A stretch of DNA of 21,463 nucleotides from Methanobacteriota archaeon (GTDB taxonomy: Archaea; Hydrothermarchaeota; Hydrothermarchaeia; Hydrothermarchaeales; BMS3B): contig QIGD01000057.1 of assembly GCA_003229935.1 (NCBI GenBank), forward strand, positions 1-21,463. Direction: 5' to 3'. Shown piece by piece: positions 7,618 through 15,317 of the stretch. The notes beneath the pieces were generated by a model. The model had not been told where the DNA came from. It saw only the letters and a program-made list of their open reading frames with translations, and searched no databases. The number at the start of each line of letters is the position of its first letter. The first letter of the stretch is position 1. Made by a program: the position numbers and the translations under genes.

Positions 7618-8880
7618 ATGGAGTTTACAAGGCCAAGAGGTACAAGGGACTTTTTTCCGGAAGAGATGGAAAAAAGAAGATGGGTGGAAGCGAAAATAAG
7701 GAACACATTCGAAAATTTTAGCTATGGTGAGATTTTAACTCCAACCTTTGAGCATATCAACCTTATAACTGCAAAATCGGGAGAGGATATAGTTGAGCAC
7801 CTTTACACTTTTGTGGATAGGGGTAAAAGAAAGCTTGTTCTCAGGCCTGAGCTTACGGCACCTGTGATGCGTGCCTATGTGAATGAGCTTCAGAGTCAGG
7901 CAAAGCCTGTTAAACTTTATTATATTGCAAACTGCTTCCGTTATGAGAGACCTCAGTCAGGCAGATACAGAGAGTTCTGGCAGGCGGGCATTGAACTTAT
8001 AGGCTCTCCAGGCGCCGAGGCTGAGGCTGAAGTCATTGCCCTTGCCTATACAATTCTTAAAAACCTTAATCTGAAGGATTTTACCATGCATATAGGCAAT
8101 ATAGGCCTTCTCAGAAAGTTTCTTAAAAACCTTGGAATTACAGAACAGAGCAATTTTCTGGCTCTGATAGATAAGAAAGAACATGATGAACTCGAGAAAC
8201 AGCTTAAATTTTATGGTGTAAAGGCTGAAGATAGAAAGCTTTTCTTTAAGATAATAAGTCTCAAGGGGAATACACGTGAAACTGTCGCAAGAGTCAGAGA
8301 GCTTTTCCAAGACAGAGAGATTTTGAAAGAGATGGATAGATTCGAGGAGACTTTGAATTATATTGATAATCTTGGAGTAGATTACAGCGTTAACTTTGGC
8401 ATTGCAAGGGGTCTTGATTATTACACAGGTATGGTATTTGAGATTTACGCCCAGAAGCTGGGAGCAGAAAAACAGATATGTGGAGGAGGCAGCTATTCTC
8501 TTACTGAAACTTTTGGAGGGAAGGCTACACCTACATGTGGTTTTGCCATAGGATTTGACAGGCTCATACTTGCTCTGGATAAAGATGGAGTAAAAGCGGG
8601 CAGTGATAATGACCATGGTGTATATGTTATTCCCGTATCACAAGAATTCATTGCTTACGCCATGAAGATAACATCAGATATAAGAGAATATAAGGTGTGC
8701 GAGATGGAGCTTAAGAGAAGAAAGCTGGGAAAGGCTCTGAGCTATGCATCAAAGAAAGGTTTTGAGTATGCAGTTATAGTGGGAGAGGAAAAGATTAGTC
8801 TTAAGAATCTTATCAGCAAGGAACAGGTAGAAATAGATATTTCCAAAATGAAAACTTCTTTAAACACGGGACACCGATAA
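7618..8880 (+). CDS. hisS: Histidyl-tRNA synthetase
   Basis: This class II synthetase charges tRNA-His. It is 420 residues, the usual length. The N-terminal signature is RPRGTRDFFPEEM, motif 1 is near TPTFEHI, and RPELTAPVMRAYV is the ATP/histidine strand. Motif 2 is CFRYERPQSGRYREFWQAG. The histidine-specific motif is GIARGLDYYTGMVFEIY, followed by GGGSY and motif 3 (TCGFAIGFDRLI). The last about 90 residues form the anticodon-binding domain (VYVIPVSQE ... YAVIVGEEKIS). A TATA-like TTTTTTATAG lies 25-30 bp upstream of the start, so it may have its own promoter besides readthrough from the RNase P-like gene. Confidence 0.97.
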   Translation: MEFTRPRGTRDFFPEEMEKRRWVEAKIRNTFENFSYGEILTPTFEHINLITAKSGEDIVEHLYTFVDRGKRKLVLRPELTAPVMRAYVNELQSQAKPVKLYYIANCFRYERPQSGRYREFWQAGIELIGSPGAEAEAEVIALAYTILKNLNLKDFTMHIGNIGLLRKFLKNLGITEQSNFLALIDKKEHDELEKQLKFYGVKAEDRKLFFKIISLKGNTRETVARVRELFQDREILKEMDRFEETLNYIDNLGVDYSVNFGIARGLDYYTGMVFEIYAQKLGAEKQICGGGSYSLTETFGGKATPTCGFAIGFDRLILALDKDGVKAGSDNDHGVYVIPVSQEFIAYAMKITSDIREYKVCEMELKRRKLGKALSYASKKGFEYAVIVGEEKISLKNLISKEQVEIDISKMKTSLNTGHR

Positions 8881-8916
8881 ATGTCGGGATAGAAAAAGAA
8901 AAATTTAGATATATGC

Positions 8917-10557
8917 TTGAATATACGGGTGAGCAAATTGGTTAGGAAAGTCAGGAATATTGCTCTTCTGGCACTATTAGAGCTATCAATACTTGTACTG
9001 TTATATATTTTCAGAGGTTATGATGATAATGCCACAGTAAGGTGGAGCTGGACAGTCAACAATCCTATAGTATTTATTCTTATTATAATAATTTCCCTTG
9101 TTTTAGGATATATATTCATATTCATCAAAATAAAATATAAAAAAACCGCCATATTTCTTGCTGCCTTTTTTGTTTCTGCTATTTTCTGGAGGGAGCCTGA
9201 GGTTATTATTGATGCCTCGAGGTATTTTACCTATGCAAAAATAGCCAGAGTTGATGGCCTTTTTTTCTTTCTGAGTGAATGGGGCAAGGGGTTTGCAGTA
9301 TGGACAGACCTGCCCGGTATTCCTCTGCTACATGCATTGATATTTGAAATCTTTGGAGAGGGCAGACTCGTTATTCAGATTTTTAACTCATTGTTATTTT
9401 CCCTTACTGCGGTTTTGGTATACCTCACTGGAAGAGAACTCTGGAACAAAGAGACTGGAATTACTGCCTCTATATTCTTCTTTGCCTTTCCCTTCATCTA
9501 TTCACAGACACCTCTATTCCTTATAGATGTACCCGCCATGTTCTTTTTCTCACTTTCTCTCTACACTTTTATCAAAGCTGTAAAAAAAGGAGGGTTGTGG
9601 ATTCCGGCAGCTTCTCTTGCCATAGTCTATGCCCTCTTCGCAAAATACTCCCTCTGGTTTTATCTTCTGCCCCTTCCCCTACTTATGTTAAGAAGAAATA
9701 AGAAAAGGGGGATTATCTCACTATCTCTGGCAGCCATGATGTTTACTTTGATTTTTTATATTAAAAGCGATGTTTTTATTGCGCAGATTGAACTTCTGAA
9801 AAGCTATCAGCTACAGGGTTTGCAAAGGTGGGGAGAGAGTTTCACAAGTATATTTTTATTTCAGATAAGTCCTTTTTTAACTCTGGCAGCTATATTTTCT
9901 CTAATCGAGGGCTACAGAAAGAAGGATATCAATGTTGCTATTATTTTTGCCTTTATCCTTCCTGTTTTTCTGCTTCATATAGACAGAATACGCTATATTT
10001 TACCTGTGTTCCCTGCTCTCGCCCTTCTGTCATCACGTGGTATAGTAAATTTTGGCAGGAGAAGAGGGAGATTTCTTGCAGCTTCAGCAGCAATCTTCTC
10101 TGTCCTTCTGGCACTTTGCTTCTATCTTCCATTTAACCTCGGAACAAGTGCCTCAAATCTTCAGCAGACAGGAGATTATTTGAATTCTGTTAAAACTGAC
10201 AGTATAAGTGTACTTTCATTAATGCATGAATCATATATTAACCCGATAATAACAATTCCACTTCTTAATATATATACCAGAAAGGAAATCTCTGTTATAC
10301 CCTATAGCTATTCAAAACCGTCAGAAAATAAGCTTATTGAAAGTCCTTTTCGCTTTACATGGGAATATAAACTTCCAGATTATTATAAAACTGACAGAAA
10401 ACCGAAAATCTTTGTACTTATAACTCAAAAAAAGAATCAGACAATTCCAGAAAAAATAGAAAAAGAGTTAAAGAAGTATAAAGAGATTAAAGAGTTCGGG
10501 AAGAGTCAGAAGTTATTCGGCTATAACACACTGGTTTCAATATATCAACTCAGTTAA
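8917..10557 (+). CDS. GT-C glycosyltransferase, PMT/ArnT-like membrane protein
   Basis: A multi-span membrane protein (about 546 residues) with the layout of dolichyl-phosphate-sugar-dependent GT-C transferases. Two N-terminal hydrophobic helices lead to a first large outward loop carrying the acidic EVIIDASRYFTYAK motif. LYTLTGRELW-like (VYLTGRELWNKETGI) and LFLIDVPAMFFF segments follow, then further helices to about residue 415 and a soluble C-terminal region (about 420-546) rich in Lys. Such enzymes glycosylate lipids or proteins on the outer membrane face; the substrate cannot be told. The start is uncertain: TTG at 8917, GTG at 8929 or TTG at 8938. The last is favoured by a GGTGAG six bases upstream. 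Its stop overlaps the convergent gene by 8 bp. Confidence 0.85.
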   Translation: MNIRVSKLVRKVRNIALLALLELSILVLLYIFRGYDDNATVRWSWTVNNPIVFILIIIISLVLGYIFIFIKIKYKKTAIFLAAFFVSAIFWREPEVIIDASRYFTYAKIARVDGLFFFLSEWGKGFAVWTDLPGIPLLHALIFEIFGEGRLVIQIFNSLLFSLTAVLVYLTGRELWNKETGITASIFFFAFPFIYSQTPLFLIDVPAMFFFSLSLYTFIKAVKKGGLWIPAASLAIVYALFAKYSLWFYLLPLPLLMLRRNKKRGIISLSLAAMMFTLIFYIKSDVFIAQIELLKSYQLQGLQRWGESFTSIFLFQISPFLTLAAIFSLIEGYRKKDINVAIIFAFILPVFLLHIDRIRYILPVFPALALLSSRGIVNFGRRRGRFLAASAAIFSVLLALCFYLPFNLGTSASNLQQTGDYLNSVKTDSISVLSLMHESYINPIITIPLLNIYTRKEISVIPYSYSKPSENKLIESPFRFTWEYKLPDYYKTDRKPKIFVLITQKKNQTIPEKIEKELKKYKEIKEFGKSQKLFGYNTLVSIYQLS

Positions 10558-10759
10558 CTCGCCTGTTTAACTCTTCCAGCACTTCTTTTATATTAAGTTC
10601 TCTTTTTTCAACCTCTTCTTTTATACTTCTTTCTGAGCCTTCTAGCCCATGGCACTCACATATTCCAAGGTTCAGAAGATAGTCAATCGTTTCCGGATAT
10701 TCCCTGAATATCTGCAAGATTTTTGTTTCTGAAGTTATGCTATTTGGGGACCTTGGCAT
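10550..10759 (-). CDS. Small DUF1858/ScdA_N-like protein
   Basis: A 69-residue protein with the one-domain helical layout of DUF1858 and the N-terminal domain of Ric/ScdA iron-sulfur repair proteins. It runs 'ILQIFREYPETIDYLLNLGI', then a Cys-X-Cys (C-E-C-H) where those families keep a ligand cysteine, then the closing helix EEVEKRELNIKEVLEELNRR. I started it at the ATG at 10759, inside the end of the membrane-protein gene (20-bp overlap), because residues upstream of this point read as that neighbour's shadow. It is the last gene of the YeeE-TusA operon, so a redox or sulfur-carrier role is plausible but inferred. Confidence 0.7.
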   Translation of the reverse strand: MPRSPNSITSETKILQIFREYPETIDYLLNLGICECHGLEGSERSIKEEVEKRELNIKEVLEELNRRVN

Positions 10760-10988
10760 ATACACCGTAACCTTGAGTAGCAAAACCTTTAGCCTGTCCA
10801 GTATTACCTTCTTTAGAACTGCCGCTTGGAGCAGCAGTAACATTCGTGGTATTATTTGGAGTCAAAACAACATGTACTCCTGAACTTGAGCTGCCTATAG
10901 CTGGCGTACTCGGGGACATTGAATAACCAATTATAAGACCAAGAATTCCGACCATAATAATGGAGACATATGCAAGCTCATTTTTCAT
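10740..10988 (-). CDS. Small single-span membrane protein of the sulfur operon
   Basis: Unrecognised, 82 residues. An N-terminal signal-anchor (AYVSIIMVGILGLIIGYSMS, about residues 6-25) is followed by a Ser/Thr/Asn/Gly-rich, low-complexity tail with no cysteines (SSSSGVHVVLTPNNTTNVTA ... GYGVYAKVPK), probably outside the membrane. A strong AAGGAGGAA Shine-Dalgarno precedes the ATG by 7-8 bp, as for tusA and the permease, so it is surely translated. It lies 36 bp after tusA and overlaps the next gene by 20 bp. It may be a small accessory subunit of the permease. Confidence 0.8.
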   Translation of the reverse strand: MKNELAYVSIIMVGILGLIIGYSMSPSTPAIGSSSSGVHVVLTPNNTTNVTAAPSGSSKEGNTGQAKGFATQGYGVYAKVPK

Positions 10989-11024
10989 AATCTTATTCCT
11001 CCTTAAAAAAAGGGCAGGAAAGCC

Positions 11025-11270
11025 CTATGCTTTCTGTATCTTATAGTAGAAATTTACGCCGTTCCTTGTATGTTCCAGGACTTTATGCCCATCCTTCTCT
11101 ATCAGAGCAGAAATACTCTCCTCAGAAGTAGGATTGTCAAATATCACTTCAAGCACATCTCCAGATTTTATTTTCTGAAGTGTCTTCATTGTATAAAGCT
11201 GTGGATGAGGGCATACATAACCCTTCACATCCAATTCATAGGTATGTTCATCTTTCTTCTTAAATTTCAT
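11025..11270 (-). CDS. tusA: TusA/SirA-family sulfur carrier
   Basis: An 81-residue protein of the TusA fold. The family motif CPHP (C20) lies in YELDVKGYVCPHPQLYTMKT, with the body KIKSGDVLEVIFDNPTSEES and a KVLEHTRNG strand. TusA proteins carry sulfur as a persulfide on the CPxP cysteine to tRNA thiolation, molybdopterin or oxidation pathways. I chose the ATG at 11270, preceded by AGGAGG. An earlier in-frame ATG at 11321 would overlap the permease. Just 13 bp separate it from the YeeE-type permease, a recurrent pairing in which TusA receives sulfur from imported thiosulfate. Confidence 0.92.
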   Translation of the reverse strand: MKFKKKDEHTYELDVKGYVCPHPQLYTMKTLQKIKSGDVLEVIFDNPTSEESISALIEKDGHKVLEHTRNGVNFYYKIQKA

Positions 11271-11283
11271 CTTTTTACCTCCT

Positions 11284-12654
11284 TTATAAATCAATATCGA
11301 AATCAGCCAGATCACTGGCAAGCTTCCTGTTAGTCCACCAGTTAAACATCTTCACGCCACCGAGAGCTCCTGCACCCATGCCCGCGAAGAAAAGCCAGCC
11401 ACCAGGGTCTCCACCTGCAACTCTTATGTAGAATGCACCAATATTGCACCCAAATGCTAGTCGGGCACCAATACCCATAAAGATACCGCCGAGAAGGCCC
11501 CATACTGCAAGCTCTCTGTTTGGCATTTTTAGTTTAAACTCATTGTTCATAAGGGCTATGGTTGCTGCTCCAAGTATTATACCTATGGACATCAGCAGAG
11601 GCGGATTATGCCATGGTGCTGGAATTCCATTCATAGTTCCATAGAATATGTTGTTTCTCATATTGATTCCAAGATGTTCCATAACCCATGCTCCGAACTG
11701 AGCCTCCTGTGTGGTTATATACCAGTAACCAGGGTCAAAGACAGTATGTAGACTTGAAACCTGATTAACAAAGCCTAAGTGCCATAGAATCTGACCAAAA
11801 TTGTTAATTCCATCCCTGTATCTCAGCGACTGGATTGTAAATACGTGAATACCTGAGACAATACCAAGGAGAATTCCTGCAATAGCGGTTCTCTTCGAGG
11901 CAGTTATCATCAGCCATATACCTTTCATGTCATCGCCAATAGTAGGCTTTGGCACTCCTCCATCTGCACTTGCTGTCTTGCTCTCCATCAATCTCCTCAT
12001 AATCCCCTTCCTTGCCACAATGTAGTAAGCAAGAACAATGAGGATAATTACGGGAATTATTACGTTTATTATGGAGTTTCCAACCACATACTTAAAAGGT
12101 CCTAGATTCGGGAAGTATTGGGAAAGTGTGATTAGTGGCTCTTTGAAAGCATATCCTGTAAGGAACGTATCAAAGAACCCTCCATAATCCACAAATATTG
12201 CCTGGGAAAAGACAATACCAAACAGAGCCAGCCATGAGGTTCCATTTCCTTCTCCTGTCTTATAGAGTGTACCTGAAGCACAGCCTCCTGCAAGAGTCAT
12301 CCCTATACCGAATAGTAACCCACCAATAAGCTCATTGGGTCCCAGAGGTCCGGGGTGAAAAGTGCTCATCTGTTTTGTTGCCAGAACAGCCAGCACCAGA
12401 CTGAAAGTTGCCAGAGCAATCAGTATACCAATAAACATCCTCGTTACGCCAATGGCAATCAAGTCTCTCCATGCAGACGCAAAACAGAATCTGCCATACT
12501 GCATTAGTATTCCATATGTAAACCCAAACCAGAGGTAAGCTACAAGGTACATGTACAGGGGATTCAAATGATAATACCACAAACTGGTAATTATCATAAG
12601 CCCTAATATAGAATAAGCCCAAAATTTCCTTTTCCTTTCGGGGTCCACATCCAT
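11284..12654 (-). CDS. YeeE/YedE (TsuA-like) thiosulfate/sulfur permease
   Basis: A 456-residue polytopic protein with two homologous halves. Half one holds QYGRFCFASAWRDL and GMTLAGGCASGTLYKTGEG. Half two holds IGARLAFGCNIGAFYIRVAG and GGWLFFAGMGAGALGG. The cysteines in GRFCF, GGCAS and FGCNIG correspond to those that pass thiosulfate in TsuA. The two halves are separated by a cytoplasmic loop (RKGIMRRLMESKTAS). Its length exceeds the bare YeeE core, giving extra N-terminal and linker helices. It has a strong AAGGAGG site 9-10 bp before the ATG and its own TATA/BRE promoter. It heads the permease-tusA-membrane protein-DUF1858 operon. Thiosulfate as cargo is inferred from the family. Confidence 0.9.
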   Translation of the reverse strand: MDVDPERKRKFWAYSILGLMIITSLWYYHLNPLYMYLVAYLWFGFTYGILMQYGRFCFASAWRDLIAIGVTRMFIGILIALATFSLVLAVLATKQMSTFHPGPLGPNELIGGLLFGIGMTLAGGCASGTLYKTGEGNGTSWLALFGIVFSQAIFVDYGGFFDTFLTGYAFKEPLITLSQYFPNLGPFKYVVGNSIINVIIPVIILIVLAYYIVARKGIMRRLMESKTASADGGVPKPTIGDDMKGIWLMITASKRTAIAGILLGIVSGIHVFTIQSLRYRDGINNFGQILWHLGFVNQVSSLHTVFDPGYWYITTQEAQFGAWVMEHLGINMRNNIFYGTMNGIPAPWHNPPLLMSIGIILGAATIALMNNEFKLKMPNRELAVWGLLGGIFMGIGARLAFGCNIGAFYIRVAGGDPGGWLFFAGMGAGALGGVKMFNWWTNRKLASDLADFDIDL

Positions 12655-12990
12655 GCCTTTATTCCTCCTTTTTATCTTTTCGATTTATTGGACGCTTTAA
12701 GAGTATTTAAACTTTTCGAAATCCCTTTCGGCAATACCGAAAAATGTCGGCATGCTATATTTGTTTTTCAGAAAAGGGTGACGGAATTTATGTAACCGTT
12801 TAACCATACTGAAGAAATTCCATAATATACACCCACAAGTCCCTGTGTTTATATACTTTAACATATTTATATATTTTTCTAAAATATTCTAAATACTCTA
12901 TATTATTTCTCCATGCTATTATTATGTAGATTTCTACCAAGTTTTGTTATATATAAACATACAACCAATTAACCAACGTGAGGTGATAAT
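12655..12990. promoter_or_regulatory. Divergent intergenic region, sulfur operons
   Basis: This 336-bp gap lies between the divergent permease and phosphodiesterase genes. Besides the minus-strand promoter it holds a long AT-rich tract (12840-12915) and a TATA box (TTATATATAAAC, near 12947-12958) about 35 bp before the phosphodiesterase start on the plus strand. No ORF is evident. The shared promoter region suggests coordinated control. Confidence 0.5.
12704..12742 (-). promoter_or_regulatory. Promoter and candidate operator of the YeeE-TusA operon
   Basis: Reading on the minus strand, a BRE-like CGAAAAG (12712-12718) is joined to a TATA box TTTAAATA (12704-12711), about 50 bp before the permease start. 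Immediately upstream lies a perfect inverted repeat TTTCGG-CAATA-CCGAAA (12726-12742). Its position just upstream of BRE suits an activator, or a repressor that blocks TFB. The regulator is unknown. Confidence 0.6.
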
Positions 12991-13761
12991 TTGCTTATAA
13001 TAGGGATAGATGCTGCAACCTGGACAGTGATAAAACCAAATCTTTCAAGACTGCCGAACTTCAAGAAACTTATGGAAGAAGGTGAATATAGCAGCATATA
13101 TCTGAAGCAGAAACCCTGGAGTCCTGAAGTGTGGTGCTCAATGTTCACAGGCTTGCTTCCTGAGAAGCACGGACATCATGACTTTGTGGTTAACGATAGG
13201 ATAGTTAAGAGGGAAGATATTAAGGCTGAATTTATATGGGATATTCTAGATGAGAATGGAGTGAGTGTTAAGGCTCTTAATATACCGTTTGTTGTTCCAC
13301 CCTATAATTATAACCTTGATTTTAAGCCAGTGGCACAGGGGGTGCCTGTAGAGCTGGATGAACTCCTTGAAGAGATAGAGAAGGTGACAGCTTTTGCCTT
13401 GGATGTCCTTAATAACAACAAACCTGATTTATTCATAGTAGCCTACACTGCCCTGGATAAACTCTCTCATTTCCACTGGGGAGAGGATATTCTTGTTGAT
13501 TTCTATGAGAAGATTGACATTGCACTGGGAAAGCTCATAGCCTATGATGACGAAGTTATTGTGATTTCCGACCATGGATTCTGTGACTATGACAGCGCAC
13601 CTGTGAGAACTCTGCCAGAAAGAACGCCAAAAGGTAAAGTCAAAGGCGACCATCATCCCGAAGCTATTATTATAAGAAAGAATGTAAAGTGTTATATAGA
13701 ACAACCGGTGGATGTTTTCAAATGTATAAAAAAGAGATTTCTGGGTGACTTGAATGGATGA
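12991..13761 (+). CDS. Alkaline-phosphatase-superfamily phosphodiesterase/nucleotide pyrophosphatase-like
   Basis: A 256-residue, probably cytosolic hydrolase of the type I phosphodiesterase family. The full two-metal set is visible: D7 (IGIDAATW), nucleophile S44 (KPWSPEVW, followed by FTGLLPEKHG), D156 and H160 (TALDKLSHFHW), D194 and H195 (ISDHGF), and H221 or H222 (KGDHHPE). It is shorter than typical 400-500-residue members, lacking the large cap insertions, but is not truncated at a catalytic site. It starts with TTG preceded by GAGGTGAT. Its last 8 bp overlap the next gene, implying translational coupling. Members cleave phosphodiester or pyrophosphate bonds of nucleotides; with the PP-loop neighbour, an adenylylated sulfur compound is a possible substrate (inference). 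Confidence 0.85.
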   Translation: MLIIGIDAATWTVIKPNLSRLPNFKKLMEEGEYSSIYLKQKPWSPEVWCSMFTGLLPEKHGHHDFVVNDRIVKREDIKAEFIWDILDENGVSVKALNIPFVVPPYNYNLDFKPVAQGVPVELDELLEEIEKVTAFALDVLNNNKPDLFIVAYTALDKLSHFHWGEDILVDFYEKIDIALGKLIAYDDEVIVISDHGFCDYDSAPVRTLPERTPKGKVKGDHHPEAIIIRKNVKCYIEQPVDVFKCIKKRFLGDLNG

Positions 13762-14557
13762 GGAGATAATGGCTATGCCACTGGAGGAAAGGATTGAGAA
13801 GAGCAAGGAAATAATAAGAGAAGCTCTTGAAAAGTTTGATTACCCAGTGGTTGCTTTCACAGGTGGCAAGGATTCAACCCTTACCTTATGGCTGACAAAG
13901 CAGGTTTGCGAAGAATCCACAAAAAAAATGCCTGAATGCATGTTCATAAATGAAGGGAGCGTTTTCGATGAAATTCTTGAATATGTTGAAAAGATAAATA
14001 GAGAATGGAATCTGAAAATACACATGGTTGAGAATGAAGACGTGATGAAACAGACTAAAAAAGTCGGGAATACTGTATTTGTGGAGAATCTCAACAGAAA
14101 CAATCAGAAAGAATTGAATAGAATAGGATTTCGTGAAAAAAGCTTTGTATTCAACCCGGAAAGTTTTGAGGGGAATCATCTGATGAAAACAGTTGCCATG
14201 AATGAATTTATTGTTTCTAACGGTATAGATGCTGTTATAACAGGTATAAGATGGGATGAACAGGATGCAAGAAAGGATGAGACTTATTTTTCTCCGAGAG
14301 AAGACCCTGAACATATCCGGGTACACCCCATACTGCACTTCAGAGAAAAGGATGTATGGCAGATTCTGAGAAGTAAGAATATACCTGTGAATAAACTCTA
14401 TGCTATGGGCTACAGAAGCCTGGGTGCAAAAGCTACCACCGAAAAGGTGAGTGATAAACCAGCTTGGGAACAGGATTTAGAAACTTCTGAGAGGACAGGG
14501 AGAGCACAGGATAAGGAAGGGATAATGAAGAGACTTAGAGATCTGGGGTATATGTGA
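13754..14557 (+). CDS. PP-loop protein of the PAPS reductase/CysD family (COG0175)
   Basis: A 267-residue ATP-pyrophosphatase-fold protein. The PP-loop is FTGGKDST (35-42). A GIRWDEQDARKDETYFSPRE segment is followed by EHIRVHPILHFREKDVWQIL, and the C-terminus is SERTGRAQDKEGIMKRLRDL-GYM. The last two regions resemble CysD, the ATP-sulfurylase small subunit. The catalytic ECGLH-type cysteine motif of PAPS/APS reductases is absent, so reductase activity is unlikely. No CysN GTPase is adjacent. It overlaps the phosphodiesterase by 8 bp. It likely binds or makes an adenylylated sulfur compound, but the exact reaction is open. Confidence 0.85.
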   Translation: MDEEIMAMPLEERIEKSKEIIREALEKFDYPVVAFTGGKDSTLTLWLTKQVCEESTKKMPECMFINEGSVFDEILEYVEKINREWNLKIHMVENEDVMKQTKKVGNTVFVENLNRNNQKELNRIGFREKSFVFNPESFEGNHLMKTVAMNEFIVSNGIDAVITGIRWDEQDARKDETYFSPREDPEHIRVHPILHFREKDVWQILRSKNIPVNKLYAMGYRSLGAKATTEKVSDKPAWEQDLETSERTGRAQDKEGIMKRLRDLGYM

Positions 14558-14564
14558 CAGTTTT

Positions 14565-15035
14565 TCAAACTTTTCTCTTAAGTCTAACCTCTTTCCTTTG
14601 CTGAGCCTCCTTAAATCTCTTTTTCTGTTTTTCTGTTTTTAATATCAGGTCGGGAATAGGAGCGGGTTTGCCGTACTCATCAATCGCCACATAGGTTAGA
14701 AATGCTGTGCATGCAAGTGCCCTTAAACTATCATCCTTTTTCTCTCTATATGTGTCCACCTGCACTTCCATAGATGTTGTACCAACATAATTTATCCAAG
14801 CATGGAGTATTACACTGTCTCCAAGCCTTATGGGCTCGAGAAAACTTAAATTATCGATATTTGCTGTGACCACATTCTTACTGGAATGCCTGTGTGTAAC
14901 AAGCGCCCCTATACTATCTATCCATTCCACCAGCTTACCACCAAATAAATTCCCATATATATTCGTATCCGCAGGTAACACTGAATAGACAGACTCTGCT
15001 CTCGAATCCTCTACCGTTTTTTTATTAGTTTTCAT
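14565..15035 (-). CDS. Acyl-CoA thioesterase, YciA/BACH hot-dog family
   Basis: A single hot-dog domain of 156 residues that hydrolyses acyl-CoA to free acid and CoA. Family pattern: ADTNIYGNLFGGKLVEWIDS with the catalytic N/D pair, ALVTHRHSSKNVVTANIDNL, SFLEPIRLGDSVILHAWI, and GTTSMEVQVDTY. A charged helix (EKQKKRFKEAQQRKEVRLKRK) ends the protein. It converges on the PP-loop gene with 7 bp between stops and shows no operon partner. Its TATA-like upstream is TACTTATATTTGA (near 15060). Confidence 0.9.
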   Translation of the reverse strand: MKTNKKTVEDSRAESVYSVLPADTNIYGNLFGGKLVEWIDSIGALVTHRHSSKNVVTANIDNLSFLEPIRLGDSVILHAWINYVGTTSMEVQVDTYREKKDDSLRALACTAFLTYVAIDEYGKPAPIPDLILKTEKQKKRFKEAQQRKEVRLKRKV

Positions 15036-15185
15036 CAGAATATAATATATGATTCAAATATAAGTATCTTTCGAACTCTGGGTCTGGCTGTTGTATCCTA
15101 AAATAATGCAATATTACACTATTATGGAATACCACAAACTCTTGGGCTTTGTGTATAGTCAATTTAACAACCTATGAGCGTTATG
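15036..15185. other. Intergenic, thioesterase promoter side
   Basis: No gene is seen. It contains GTATCCTAAAATAATG (15093-15108), repeated with one mismatch at 15358-15373 in the same direction, and an imperfect inverted repeat around 15130-15157. These probably belong to the insertion-sequence debris next door. Confidence 0.4.
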
Positions 15186-15317
15186 TCAAACTTCTTCATC
15201 CATGTTCCTGAGTATCCCGTTTTTCTCCTCCCGATAGAGTTGCTCAAGTTCTGCCTCAGGAATATGTCGAATAATTTCTGTTTTACGAGTCAGATATAAT
15301 AAGAGTTGGGCATGCAT
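15186..15317 (-). pseudogene. Possible IS630-type transposase N-terminal remnant
   Basis: A 43-codon frame reads MHAQLLLYLTRKTEIIRHIP then EAELEQLYREEKNGILRNMD. It resembles the start of archaeal IS630 transposases, where a 'TRKT...H' stretch precedes the helix-turn-helix. It stops long before any DDE catalytic residue. A TATA-like CTTATATATAT is immediately upstream. The assignment is tentative. Confidence 0.35.

Noticed and set aside
7957..8616. 219-codon minus-strand open frame
   Set aside because: It is antisense to the conserved core of hisS and has no domain features.
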